Source: Clostridia bacterium (GTDB lineage: Bacteria; Bacillota; Clostridia; Oscillospirales; Acutalibacteraceae). From it: a stretch of DNA of 45,118 bases. Where the stretch lies: assembly GCA_017474045.1 (NCBI GenBank), contig JAFUHX010000046.1, positions 1 to 45,118 of the forward strand. The letters are read 5' to 3'. Below the pieces are notes generated by a model. That model was given only the letters and a program-made list of their open reading frames with translations. It ran no database searches and was not told where the DNA came from. Position 1 is the stretch's first letter. Every line of letters begins with the position of its first letter. The position numbers were made by a program, and so were the translations under genes. Positions 35,468-43,218 of this stretch are shown here, piece after piece.

Positions 35468-35566
35468 GAAAGCGACTGTAAAAAGGTTCAGACCTCATAA
35501 ACTGAGATAAATAAAGGGTTTCTTCAGGATTCAAAAACCGAAGAAACCCTTTAAACATTAAGGTGT
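35468..35566 (+). repeat. 3'-end repeat element, copy 5, with hairpin 35513-35552
   Basis: Flank CTGTAAAAAGGTTCAGACCTCATAAACTGAG, a 13-bp hairpin (AAAGGGTTTCTTC with GAAGAAACCCTTT), exit TTTAAACATTAAGG. It is in the same orientation as, and about 30 bases beyond, the GH2 stop. Confidence 0.8.
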
Positions 35567-35655
35567 GAATTTTTTTAAAATAATTAAATTCTTCTGTCTT
35601 TTGTTAAAATAATTTTTAATGTCTTATATCTGAATAAAACCGTGAGGTGATTTTT

Positions 35656-36654
35656 TTGGCAGCCAAAACAAAGCTAAAGCTTTTATATATAAAAGACTAT
35701 CTTGAAAAATATAGTGACGAAAATAATCCGGTCAGCGCTGACGAGCTTCTTGAAATGCTTTTAAAAAAGGGAATTGAATGTGAAAGAAAATCAATCTACA
35801 GCGATGTTCAGGCGCTGAGAGACTATGGTACCGATATTTTTCGTGTCAGAGTTCCCAAAAACGGCTATTATATCGGCTCAAGAGAGTTTGAGCTTCCCGA
35901 GGTCAGACTTCTGACAGACGCTGTTCTTGCGGCAGATTTTATAACAAACAGAAAGTCAAAAGATCTGATGACCAAAATCGGAACACTCTGCAGCGAAGGT
36001 CAGCTCGATAAAATCACAAGTCAGGTTTATATAAACAGCAACATTAAATGTGACAACGAAGAAATTTATTATAATATTGACGTAATAAGTCGCGCCATTG
36101 AAGAAGAAAAACAAATTGTTTTTAACTATCTTCGTCGGAAGGTTAACAGCGAAACAGGCGAAGTTACCAATTCTCAAAAGAAATTTACTGTCAGCCCTTA
36201 CGCAATGATCTGGTCTGATGACCACTATTATCTTGTTGGTAACAACAGTAAATACGATAACCTTATGCACGTCAGAATAGACAGAATGAAAAAGGTTACT
36301 CTGACCGAAGAAAAATCAAGACCCTTCAGCGAGGTCTGCGACTACAAAAAGAAGTTTGACGCCGCCGATTATTCTCTCAGGCTTTTTAATATGTTCAGCG
36401 GTGAGCTTCAGGAAATTGAGCTTGAATGTGAAAACTCTATTCTTGAAGAAATTCTTGACCGCTTCGGAAAAAATCTTGCTTTTTCAAAAAGCGAAAGAAA
36501 AGATAAATTCAAGGTTTCTGTTAAGGTCGCTGTCAGCGAAGGACTTATTGCCTGGCTTTTTCAATATGGAAAAAAGATTGAAATAATTCAGCCCGAAAAT
36601 CTCAGAGAAAGCGTTAAAGAAAAGGCTGAAGAAATAATTTCAATGTATAAATAG
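35656..36654 (+). CDS. WYL-domain transcriptional regulator
   Basis: A 332-residue regulator with an N-terminal DeoR-like helix-turn-helix (about 1-75, with ERKSIYSDVQALRDYG and NGYYIGSREFEL) and a WYL ligand-sensing domain (about 135-215, KKFTVSPYAMIWSDDHYYLVGNN, VRIDRM), then a C-terminal WCX-like extension. In the WYL motif the central residues read YAMIWSDDHYYLVG, with W and Y in place. Such proteins bind nucleotides or other small ligands. The TTG start at 35656 follows GAGGTGA by five bases. It is monocistronic between repeat copy 5 and its own terminator; its target is unknown. Confidence 0.88.
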   Translation: MAAKTKLKLLYIKDYLEKYSDENNPVSADELLEMLLKKGIECERKSIYSDVQALRDYGTDIFRVRVPKNGYYIGSREFELPEVRLLTDAVLAADFITNRKSKDLMTKIGTLCSEGQLDKITSQVYINSNIKCDNEEIYYNIDVISRAIEEEKQIVFNYLRRKVNSETGEVTNSQKKFTVSPYAMIWSDDHYYLVGNNSKYDNLMHVRIDRMKKVTLTEEKSRPFSEVCDYKKKFDAADYSLRLFNMFSGELQEIELECENSILEEILDRFGKNLAFSKSERKDKFKVSVKVAVSEGLIAWLFQYGKKIEIIQPENLRESVKEKAEEIISMYK

Positions 36655-36667
36655 GAAATCAGATTAA

Positions 36668-36714
36668 AAAGTGAGCATTTTGCAACAAAAGAGAAGCAAA
36701 ATGCTCACTTTTGT
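36668..36714 (+). terminator. Terminator of the WYL regulator
   Basis: AAAAGTGAGCATTTTGC pairs with GCAAAATGCTCACTTTT (17 bp, loop of about 12), followed by GTTGATTTT. It begins about 14 bases after the stop. Confidence 0.9.
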
Positions 36715-36853
36715 TGATTTTGTAACCTGTTTTACGCAGATATTAATAAAAAGTTAACAAATATTGCGAAATTATGATATATAATAATTTTTAAACTGAT
36801 GATTAATATCTGGTTTAAACATTTTTAATATTAAGCGGAAGGGTTTTGATTAT

Positions 36854-38359
36854 ATGAAGAAAAAAACTGTTTTTTTAACCGGCTCTTCAGGAACGATGGG
36901 GTTTGCCGCTTTTAAAGAGCTTTATGCAAGAAAAGACATGTATAACATTGTTCTTCTTAACAGAGGAAGCGAAAAAAACAAAAATCTTTTCAAAAAGTAT
37001 GAATACGACAGATCGGTAAAGCTCGTCTGGGGCGATCTTCTTAATTATGAAGATATTCTTGAATGTGTTAACGGCGCCGACTATGTTTTGCATGTGGGCG
37101 GACTTGTTTCTCCGGCAGCTGACTATTTTCCGAAGAAAACCCTCAAAACAAATGTTAACGCAATGAAAAATATTATTAAAGCTGTTAAGGCTCAAAGCGA
37201 TCCCGACAGCGTTAAGGTGGTTTATATCGGAACTGTTGCTCAGACCGGCGATAGAAACGCTCCTGTTCATTGGGGAAGAACAGGCGACCCCATTCAGATC
37301 AGCGTTTATGACCACTATGCAGTAAGCAAGACTATTGCTGAGGGTCTGCTTGCTGATTCAGGGCTCAGATATTGGGTTTCTCTTCGACAGACCGGAATTC
37401 TGTATCCCGACATACTCAACAACATGGATCCGATAATGTTTCATGTTCCCATTAACGGCGTTCTTGAGTGGGCAACAGTTGAAGACAGCGGAAGACTTTG
37501 CGCAAAGGTCTGCAACGATAATGTTCCTGAAGAATTCTGGAGAAGATTTTATAACATCAGCTCCGGTCCTGAATATCGCCTGACAAACTATGAATTTGAA
37601 GAGCATCTTCTCAATGCCATCGGAATGAAGGGAAAAGACAACGTTAAAAAGATTTTTGACGCCGATTGGTTTATTCTTCAGAATTTCCACGGTCAATGGT
37701 TTACCGACGCTGACGAGCTTGAAAACTATCTTCATTTCAGATATAACGTTCCTCTGGAGGAATATTTCAAAAAGCTTTCCAAAAAGGCACCGCTTTATTT
37801 TAAATTATCAGGAATCGCACCCAAGAGTATTCTCAAAGAGGCGATGATGAAGCCCATTGCCCGTTCGGCAATGTATGGCACTCAGACCTGGATTGACAAC
37901 AACATGAAAGACAGAATAACAGCCTTCTACGGTTCTATTGAAAAATATAAATCCATTGGCGACTGGAAGAAATTTGAAGTAATTATTCCGGAAAAAACCG
38001 ACGATGCAATGACCTATCTTGACCACGGCTATGACGAAACAAAGCCCTTTGAAACTCTCACTATTAAAGATATGCAAAAGGCGGCTGAATTCAGAGGAGG
38101 CTCCTGCGTTTCCAAAAAGCTTGGAAAAGATATGTTTACTCCGATTAAGTGGAAATGCGCTTGTGGTCATGAATTTGAAATGTCTCCAAACCTTGCTCTC
38201 AAGGGCGGTCATTGGTGCCCTGAATGTCTTCCTCTTCCCTGGAACTATGATGAAATTGCAAAAAGCAATCCCTTCTTTGCTCAGGTCTGGTATGCTCATC
38301 ATGAGAAAGATGAAAACAATTTCTATAGCGAAGATATATACTTTGGCTATGAAAACTGA
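36854..38359 (+). CDS. Extended SDR (NAD-dependent epimerase/dehydratase) with a C-terminal zinc knuckle
   Basis: A 501-residue protein. Residues 1-260 form a Rossmann-fold extended SDR: TGSSGTMG at 9-16, the GDL and VLHVGG segments, and the catalytic Tyr155/Lys159 in YDHYAVSK. Such enzymes act on nucleotide sugars or sterol-like substrates. Residues about 260-430 are a helical region unlike standard epimerases. Residues 434-458 hold CxC (Cys435, Cys437), His439 and CPEC (Cys455, Cys458), resembling treble-clef zinc fingers of the 'KW.C..GHEF......N...G.WCPEC' type. The combined architecture is unfamiliar. AAGCGGAAGG precedes the ATG. Confidence 0.8.
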   Translation: MKKKTVFLTGSSGTMGFAAFKELYARKDMYNIVLLNRGSEKNKNLFKKYEYDRSVKLVWGDLLNYEDILECVNGADYVLHVGGLVSPAADYFPKKTLKTNVNAMKNIIKAVKAQSDPDSVKVVYIGTVAQTGDRNAPVHWGRTGDPIQISVYDHYAVSKTIAEGLLADSGLRYWVSLRQTGILYPDILNNMDPIMFHVPINGVLEWATVEDSGRLCAKVCNDNVPEEFWRRFYNISSGPEYRLTNYEFEEHLLNAIGMKGKDNVKKIFDADWFILQNFHGQWFTDADELENYLHFRYNVPLEEYFKKLSKKAPLYFKLSGIAPKSILKEAMMKPIARSAMYGTQTWIDNNMKDRITAFYGSIEKYKSIGDWKKFEVIIPEKTDDAMTYLDHGYDETKPFETLTIKDMQKAAEFRGGSCVSKKLGKDMFTPIKWKCACGHEFEMSPNLALKGGHWCPECLPLPWNYDEIAKSNPFFAQVWYAHHEKDENNFYSEDIYFGYEN

Positions 38360-38390
38360 AAAAATAAATAACGAATAAATCAGCCTACAT

Positions 38391-38430
38391 AAAAAGGGTT
38401 TCTTCAAGCTTATCTGAAGAAACCCTTTTT
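38391..38430. terminator. Bidirectional terminator, hairpin-only copy 6 of the repeat
   Basis: A 16-bp perfect stem, AAAAAGGGTTTCTTCA with TGAAGAAACCCTTTTT, loop of eight. It lies between the convergent SDR and hydrolase genes, with A/T runs on both sides. The stem is the same as in repeat copies 1, 2 and 5, but the conserved CAGACCGCATAAA flank is reduced to CTACATAAA. Confidence 0.88.
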
Positions 38431-38435
38431 GGTTT

Positions 38436-39380
38436 TTAATCTAAATGTTTTCTTAAAAAAGCTTCAACGGTTTCCCAATAAAGCTTTTGTTTTTTGCTTT
38501 CGCTTTGACCGTGGCCTGCGCCTTCAACAACCAACTTTTCTTTTTCACATTCAGCCGCGACAAAGATTTCATCGAGCATATAAAACGGAACGGTTTTGTC
38601 TTCGGTTCCGTGAATGAAAAGGGTGGGGGTCCTGCTTTTTTTAACAGCTTCAACACATGAAGCGTCGGAAAAAGAATAGTTTCCCCTGATTTCGCAAACA
38701 ACTGAAGCGCAATCAACCAGCGGAAAAGGCGGAAGACCGGAAATTGCCGTAAACTGAACGGCAACAGCGTCATAAACGCTTGTAAAGGCGCAGTCGGAAA
38801 TAACAGCCTTAACGCATGAGGGAAGGTCGCCTTCGCCGCTTGAAAACAGAACGGTTGCGCCGCCCATAGATACACCGAAAAGAACAACCTGAGCTGAGGG
38901 CTCAAGCTTTTGAATTTCTTTGACCCAAAGAATAATGTCGCGCCTTTCAAGGTAGCCCATACCCCTGATGTTTCCGCCGCTTTCGCCGTGAGCACGGGCA
39001 TCAACAGCAAGAACATTATAGCCCATTTCAAAAAATCTGCGGGCATATTTTGAGCTGTTGGCGGCGCTGCCGGTGTAACCGTGACAGAAAACGGCATATT
39101 TTTTACTGCCGTTGTTTTCAGAAAAAAGAGCGTGAAGCTTAACAGAATCGTCTGAAACAAGATAGAGGTTTTTGCTGTTTTTTTCAAGCCAAGTCTGACC
39201 GGTGGGAGAGGTCTCTTTCTTGCCGTTATTAAAAAGAGAAATAACATTTTCTCTCGAAAAAACAGATTCTCTTAATAGGGTAAAGCTGAAAATAAAGTTT
39301 CCTGCGGCAAAAAAAGAAACAAAGCCAAGACAAAGAAGAACACAACAAGCCTTTTTTAAGGCTTTAAAAAGCTTTTTCAT
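38436..39380 (-). CDS. Membrane-anchored alpha/beta hydrolase
   Basis: A 314-residue hydrolase with one N-terminal membrane segment (about 10-32), so the catalytic part is probably outside the cell. The triad is visible: nucleophile Ser in FGVSMGGAT (about 170), Asp in HGTEDKTVP and His in GAGHGQS; HGYTGSAANS supplies the oxyanion side. The substrate is unknown; esterase or peptidase activities occur in this group. Its ATG overlaps the stop of the DUF4173 gene by four bases (ATGA), so it is the last gene of a coupled four-gene operon. Confidence 0.88.
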   Translation of the reverse strand: MKKLFKALKKACCVLLCLGFVSFFAAGNFIFSFTLLRESVFSRENVISLFNNGKKETSPTGQTWLEKNSKNLYLVSDDSVKLHALFSENNGSKKYAVFCHGYTGSAANSSKYARRFFEMGYNVLAVDARAHGESGGNIRGMGYLERRDIILWVKEIQKLEPSAQVVLFGVSMGGATVLFSSGEGDLPSCVKAVISDCAFTSVYDAVAVQFTAISGLPPFPLVDCASVVCEIRGNYSFSDASCVEAVKKSRTPTLFIHGTEDKTVPFYMLDEIFVAAECEKEKLVVEGAGHGQSESKKQKLYWETVEAFLRKHLD

Positions 39381-41056
39381 TTCTGTACCTCAATATTTTC
39401 AATATCGGTTAAATCCGTAAGATTATTATATAAATCTTCTTCACTTTCTTTGTAAATTTTATAATATTCAAAAAAGCGTTTTTCGTTTTCTTTGCAATAT
39501 ATCATTGCCTTGTATTGATCGAAACACTCGACTGCTGTTATATCGCCTTCGTTGAAAACAATTTTTCCTTTTTCAAACATTCCCACCATGTCTGAGCCGA
39601 TTTTGTATTTTGCCTGAGTGCTTATAATTTTGTTGTCGCATTGGGCAAGCTTGTCGAGATGCTCAATTTCGTTGAACCAATAGTTGTAAATATCGCTCGC
39701 GAACTCAGCTTCAATTTTTCCTTCCAAAAACATTTGGGTGTTATATGAAGCAATTATTCCTCTGACATTGACAAGGTTGAGAAGAGTAAAAACAATGCAG
39801 GCAAAAGAAAGAATAACCTTCATATATGGAAAGCTTTCCCTGAAGAGCCTGATTATAACCGCAACAAAGGTAACAATCAAAACAATGTCAAAAAGAAAAA
39901 CATAGATTCTTTTTTCCGTAAGACCCATCTGTGCCATATAAAGAATAATTTTTGAAACTGAGGTTGAAATGAGGATAACAGTAAAAACAGAAAGGAACAA
40001 ACAAAGATATCTGACAGCGCGGTGAAGCTTTGCACCGTTTCTTTTTGAAAACAAAACAGAAACTGCAATCAGACAAAGATTAACTCCTGCAATTTTTGCC
40101 ATTTCAAAAAAGCCGCGTCTTGCGTATTCCGTAACGGTAATTTTCATTCCGTTAGGAAGCTGACCTGAAAAAGCAGAGAAAAAATAAGCAGTCTGTGAAA
40201 AAAGATAAACAAGATAAACTATGCTGATAACACCCAGAAAGCCGCAAAAAACGCTGACAGAAACTTTTCTTAGGGAAGAAAAGGAGGGTGCTGTGTTTTT
40301 ATAATCGTCGCGATAAACTCCGTGTCTGAAAGAAAACATAACAGAAAAGATATAGGGTGCAAAAATCAGCGAGAAGGGAAAAATGAAAAGAAAATTGAAA
40401 AGAAAATCGTTCCAGAAGGATGAAATATTATTTTCAAAAAACTTTTCAAGAAGCTCTCTGATCTTGGAAAAGGCTGTTCCCATAACACTTTCAAAAGCTG
40501 CGTCGGAATCAAGAAGAAGAGGAACCACAACCAAAAGAACCGGTATGGCGCAAAGCATACCGAGAGCTATGCTCAATGTTTTTTTGTCAAGGAGCCTTTT
40601 GTTTTTATTTGTGTCTTTTTTCAAGGTTTTCAAGCTGAAAAGGGGAAGGAAAATATTCAGCCACGGAACTGAAACCTCACTTCTGAAAATATCGAGAAGG
40701 AAAAAATAGCTTCCAGATGAGTTTTTCGCGCAGCCCGTTAAACAAAGGCAATAATAGCCTGAAACAAAAATCAGAAAAACAAGGGCGAGAAAGAAAAGCT
40801 CACTCATTCCGTGAAGGAAAACGCTGAGAGTAATTAAGATTGCAACAGCTGCCGGAAAAACAGCCGTCTTTTTAAAGCCTGTTTTTGAAGAAATATAAAT
40901 TGTTGCAAAAATAAAAATTAAAAGATAACAAATGCCGAATTCCCATTCATAATTCCACACGAAGAGCTTTGTGAAAAAAGCGTGGGTAAGAATAAAGGTA
41001 ATCGGTGCTGCAATAACATCAAAAGCAGAAAGCTGTTTGATTTTGTTTTCTTTCAT
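39377..41056 (-). CDS. DUF4173 polytopic membrane protein
   Basis: A 559-residue protein with about eleven to twelve predicted membrane helices. The middle carries the DUF4173 signature: LFSQTAYFFSAFSGQLP, then VTEYARRGFFEMAKIAGVN. The C-terminal 110 residues are soluble and acidic. The family's function is unknown; members often sit with small XRE regulators. GGAGG precedes the ATG. It is co-transcribed with the XRE gene upstream (12-base gap) and the hydrolase downstream. Confidence 0.82.
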   Translation of the reverse strand: MKENKIKQLSAFDVIAAPITFILTHAFFTKLFVWNYEWEFGICYLLIFIFATIYISSKTGFKKTAVFPAAVAILITLSVFLHGMSELFFLALVFLIFVSGYYCLCLTGCAKNSSGSYFFLLDIFRSEVSVPWLNIFLPLFSLKTLKKDTNKNKRLLDKKTLSIALGMLCAIPVLLVVVPLLLDSDAAFESVMGTAFSKIRELLEKFFENNISSFWNDFLFNFLFIFPFSLIFAPYIFSVMFSFRHGVYRDDYKNTAPSFSSLRKVSVSVFCGFLGVISIVYLVYLFSQTAYFFSAFSGQLPNGMKITVTEYARRGFFEMAKIAGVNLCLIAVSVLFSKRNGAKLHRAVRYLCLFLSVFTVILISTSVSKIILYMAQMGLTEKRIYVFLFDIVLIVTFVAVIIRLFRESFPYMKVILSFACIVFTLLNLVNVRGIIASYNTQMFLEGKIEAEFASDIYNYWFNEIEHLDKLAQCDNKIISTQAKYKIGSDMVGMFEKGKIVFNEGDITAVECFDQYKAMIYCKENEKRFFEYYKIYKESEEDLYNNLTDLTDIENIEVQK

Positions 41057-41068
41057 AACAAAACCTCC

Positions 41069-41278
41069 TTATGAATCGTCTCTGAATTCGAGAATGTCGC
41101 CGGGCTGACAGTTGAGAATCTTGCAAATGCTTTCAAGGGTTGAAAAACGAACAGCCTTAGCTTTACCCGTTTTCAAGATTGAAAGGTTAGCCTGAGTAAT
41201 TCCGATTTTTTCGGCCAGCTCACCGGAAGACATTTTTCTTTTGGCAAGCATAACATCCAGATTAACAATAATTGCCAT
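41069..41278 (-). CDS. Small XRE-family transcriptional regulator
   Basis: A 69-residue Cro/C1-type HTH of the YozG-like group: MSSGELAEKIGITQANLSILKTGKAKAVRFSTLESICKILNCQPGDILEF. The helix 2-3 motif (LAEKIGITQANLSILK) is clear. It lies 12 bases after the DUF2975 gene and before the DUF4173 gene. A DUF2975-XRE pair is a frequent arrangement in Firmicutes, with the HTH presumed to regulate its own operon. Confidence 0.93.
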   Translation of the reverse strand: MAIIVNLDVMLAKRKMSSGELAEKIGITQANLSILKTGKAKAVRFSTLESICKILNCQPGDILEFRDDS

Positions 41279-41290
41279 AAAACGCCCTCC

Positions 41291-41734
41291 TTATATTGTC
41301 AGTTCGTTTTCGTTTTTGATTTCGGTTGCCTTAGCCATAACATTTTTAAGAACTCTTAAAATAAGCATCATGAAAGCGGCGCCCAGAGAAAAAATCCACA
41401 TGGGAACATAGAAGAAACCTGAAACAAAACAAACAAATGAAACAAACATACAGCACCATGAGAGGATTCTCAAAGAAGAAACATTTTTCTCTGAAAAAAT
41501 TTCTCCTTTAATAATGTTTTTCAAAAGCTTGATTATATTTAAAAGCGCCAGAACAGCCGAAGCACTGCAGATATAAAAAGAAACAAGAACTGTTAACGAG
41601 TGCTCGGGTCTGTTCAGACCGAAAAACCAATCCACCAAGGGCTTGGCAAACACCAGAAGAAAAATCAGAAGACCACAGAAAAAATAGGTTATTGCCAGAG
41701 TGAGCTTTGCTGAAGAAAGAGAAGTGTATTTCAT
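41291..41734 (-). CDS. DUF2975 membrane protein
   Basis: A 147-residue protein with four predicted membrane helices (about 12-35, 48-70, 85-105 and 110-130). The layout, with a short loop KNIIKGEIFSEKNVSSLRILSWCC between helices 2 and 3, matches DUF2975. The partner XRE gene follows directly. The membrane protein may sense a signal and act on the regulator, an idea drawn from the conserved pairing. Its start follows GGAGGTTG. First gene of the operon. Confidence 0.85.
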   Translation of the reverse strand: MKYTSLSSAKLTLAITYFFCGLLIFLLVFAKPLVDWFFGLNRPEHSLTVLVSFYICSASAVLALLNIIKLLKNIIKGEIFSEKNVSSLRILSWCCMFVSFVCFVSGFFYVPMWIFSLGAAFMMLILRVLKNVMAKATEIKNENELTI

Positions 41735-41772
41735 AAAACAACCTCCGTGTATAAATATGATTGTAGCTTCAT

Positions 41773-41800
41773 TATAGTCGAAATTTATCGTTTGTCAATA
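41773..41800 (-). promoter_or_regulatory. Promoter of the DUF2975-XRE operon
   Basis: On the minus strand TTGACA, 16 bases, TATAAT. Just upstream, ATCGAATAAAAAT and ATTTTTGATTTTCGAT (about 41810-41845) form an imperfect inverted repeat with TCGA ends, which could be an operator. Confidence 0.65.
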
Positions 41801-41890
41801 AAAAATAATCGAAAATCAAAAATTTTTTATTTTTATTCGATTTAACTTTATTCGTTTTGGTTCAAGCTGTAACCAAAAGAGAAGAAGAAA

Positions 41891-41898
41891 CATAGAAT
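41891..41898 (+). promoter_or_regulatory. Possible sigma-E -10 for cotJABC
   Basis: CATAGAAT differs from the sigma-E -10 CATACAAT by one base and lies about 40 bases before the start. In Bacillus subtilis cotJABC is sigma-E dependent. No good -35 was found at the right distance, so the call is weak. Confidence 0.35.
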
Positions 41899-41940
41899 GA
41901 AACGGGATATCCCAAAAAACAAAAAAAGGTGGAGATACCG

Positions 41941-42168
41941 TTGAATAGCTACAGAACTTATGGTTATCCGCAGCAAAATTCTTATGAAAGGTGCATTACG
42001 CCTGCTTCCTGCAAAGCGATCTCTTCTCTTCCCGAGGTTGTTTCAGTTGCCATGGCCTATGTTCCCTTTCAGGAAAGCAACGATGTTTATTCTTGCGAAA
42101 AGGCTTTAGTCAGGGGAACAATTTTTCCCGTTCTTGATAAGCCTTTTCTTGCGGGGTGCTGCAGATGA
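41941..42168 (+). CDS. cotJA: Spore coat associated protein CotJA
   Basis: A 75-residue protein rich in Pro, Tyr and Cys, matching CotJA: an N-terminal Tyr-rich stretch, then PEVVSVAMAYVPFQ and ALVRGTIFPVLDKPF. It belongs to the inner coat of the endospore and is made in the mother cell. The TTG at 41941 follows GGTGGAG by six bases; a GTG four codons earlier lies within that site. The stop overlaps the cotJB ATG (ATGA). First gene of cotJABC. Confidence 0.9.
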   Translation: MNSYRTYGYPQQNSYERCITPASCKAISSLPEVVSVAMAYVPFQESNDVYSCEKALVRGTIFPVLDKPFLAGCCR

Positions 42169-42416
42169 CTGCAAATCAGAACACAATGATGGAAAAAATT
42201 ATGGCTGTTCGTTTTTCTGTCTGGGACCTGCATTTATATCTTGACTCACATCCTTGCGACAAAACGGCAATGGAGCTTCTTGAAAAATATAAAGAGAAAA
42301 ATGCAGTTTTAACAGCTGAATATGAAAGCCGGTTCGGTCCGTTGACTCCTTCTTCAGGAAGCGGCGAAGAATGGACAAAGGCACCGTGGCCCTGGCAAAT
42401 GGTAGGTGATTGCTGA
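42165..42416 (+). CDS. cotJB: Spore coat protein CotJB
   Basis: An 83-residue protein matching CotJB: MAVRFSVWDLHLYLDSHP, a Lys/Glu helix, YESRFGPLTP and the WTKAPWPWQ motif near the C-terminus. It is needed for proper assembly of CotJC in the coat. The ATG overlaps the cotJA stop, with GGGGTG just upstream. Its TGA overlaps the cotJC ATG by one base. Confidence 0.93.
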   Translation: MTANQNTMMEKIMAVRFSVWDLHLYLDSHPCDKTAMELLEKYKEKNAVLTAEYESRFGPLTPSSGSGEEWTKAPWPWQMVGDC

Positions 42417-43027
42417 TGTGGGAATATCAGAAACTTTTGCAATATCCTGTTAAAATAAAAACCCCCAACGCAAAATTCGCCCAGATAATTGCAAGTCAGT
42501 ATGGCGGCCCTGACGGCGAATTGGGTGCTTCTCTTCGCTATTTAAGTCAGCGCTTTTCAATGCCTTATCCCGAGCTTCAGGGAATTCTGACTGACATCGG
42601 TACTGAAGAGCTGGGGCATCTTGAAATGGTTGGCTCAATAATCTATCAGCTGACGAGAAATCTTTCTCCCGAAGAAATTAAAAAAGCAGGCTTTGACGCC
42701 TATTTTGTTGACCACACAACAGGCGTTTATCCCGCTTCAGCTGCCGGAGTACCCTTTACGGCGGCATATATTCAGTCAACAGGAGATCTTTTTGCTGACC
42801 TTCATGAAAACCTTGCTGCAGAACAAAAGGCAAGAAAAACCTATGATAATATTCTCAGACTTGTTGATGACCCTGATGTCTGCGACGCAATAAAATTCCT
42901 CAGAGCCAGAGAAATTGTTCACTATCAGCGCTTCGGTGAAGCCTTGAGAATTGCAACCGATAGGCTTAACGAGAAAAACTTCTATGCCTTCAATCCCTCT
43001 TTTGATAAGGCGTGTAAATTAAATTAA
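42416..43027 (+). CDS. cotJC: Spore coat protein CotJC (manganese-catalase-like)
   Basis: A 203-residue ferritin-like four-helix protein of the manganese catalase family that forms part of the spore coat. Metal-binding pattern: Glu35 in DGELGASL, Glu65 and His68 in EELGHLEM, a Glu in AAEQKARKTY and ExxH in REIVHYQRF. If metallated it would break down hydrogen peroxide. TAGGTGA precedes the ATG. Last gene of the coupled cotJABC operon, followed by a long hairpin terminator. Confidence 0.95.
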   Translation: MWEYQKLLQYPVKIKTPNAKFAQIIASQYGGPDGELGASLRYLSQRFSMPYPELQGILTDIGTEELGHLEMVGSIIYQLTRNLSPEEIKKAGFDAYFVDHTTGVYPASAAGVPFTAAYIQSTGDLFADLHENLAAEQKARKTYDNILRLVDDPDVCDAIKFLRAREIVHYQRFGEALRIATDRLNEKNFYAFNPSFDKACKLN

Positions 43028-43060
43028 GCTCCTTTTTTAAATAGCTTTATAAGTAAAGCT

Positions 43061-43125
43061 TCCTGAGAGACACTTTGCGAAAGAATTTATGCTTTCCGAA
43101 GTGTCTTCTCAGGCTGTTTTGTTTT
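43061..43125 (+). terminator. Terminator of cotJABC
   Basis: A long, slightly imperfect hairpin: CCTGAGA..ACACTT..CTTTC-type arms on both sides of AATTTATG, closing with GAAGTGT and TCTCAGG, then CTGTTTTGTTTT. Confidence 0.82.
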
Positions 43126-43159
43126 ATACAGTTTTGTAATAAAAAAGATTAAAAACCTA

Positions 43160-43188
43160 TTGAAAAAACAGTAATAAAATGTTATTAT
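43160..43188 (+). promoter_or_regulatory. Promoter of the secreted hydrolase gene
   Basis: TTGAAA (43160-43165), 17 bases, TATTAT (43183-43188), about 30 bases before the start. Confidence 0.6.
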
Positions 43189-43218
43189 TTTGTTAACATT
43201 TTTTTGGAGGAGTGTAAA

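Noticed and set aside
34926-35510. A 194-codon plus-strand ORF overlapping the 3' part of the GH2 gene
   Set aside because: The GH2 frame carries both catalytic glutamates there; the alternate frame is Ser/Leu/Thr-rich without domain signs.
38453-39247. A 264-codon ORF in another frame of the alpha/beta hydrolase
   Set aside because: It overlaps the gene with a clear Ser-Asp-His triad on the same strand. Its sequence is low-complexity Leu/Phe with no recognisable domain.
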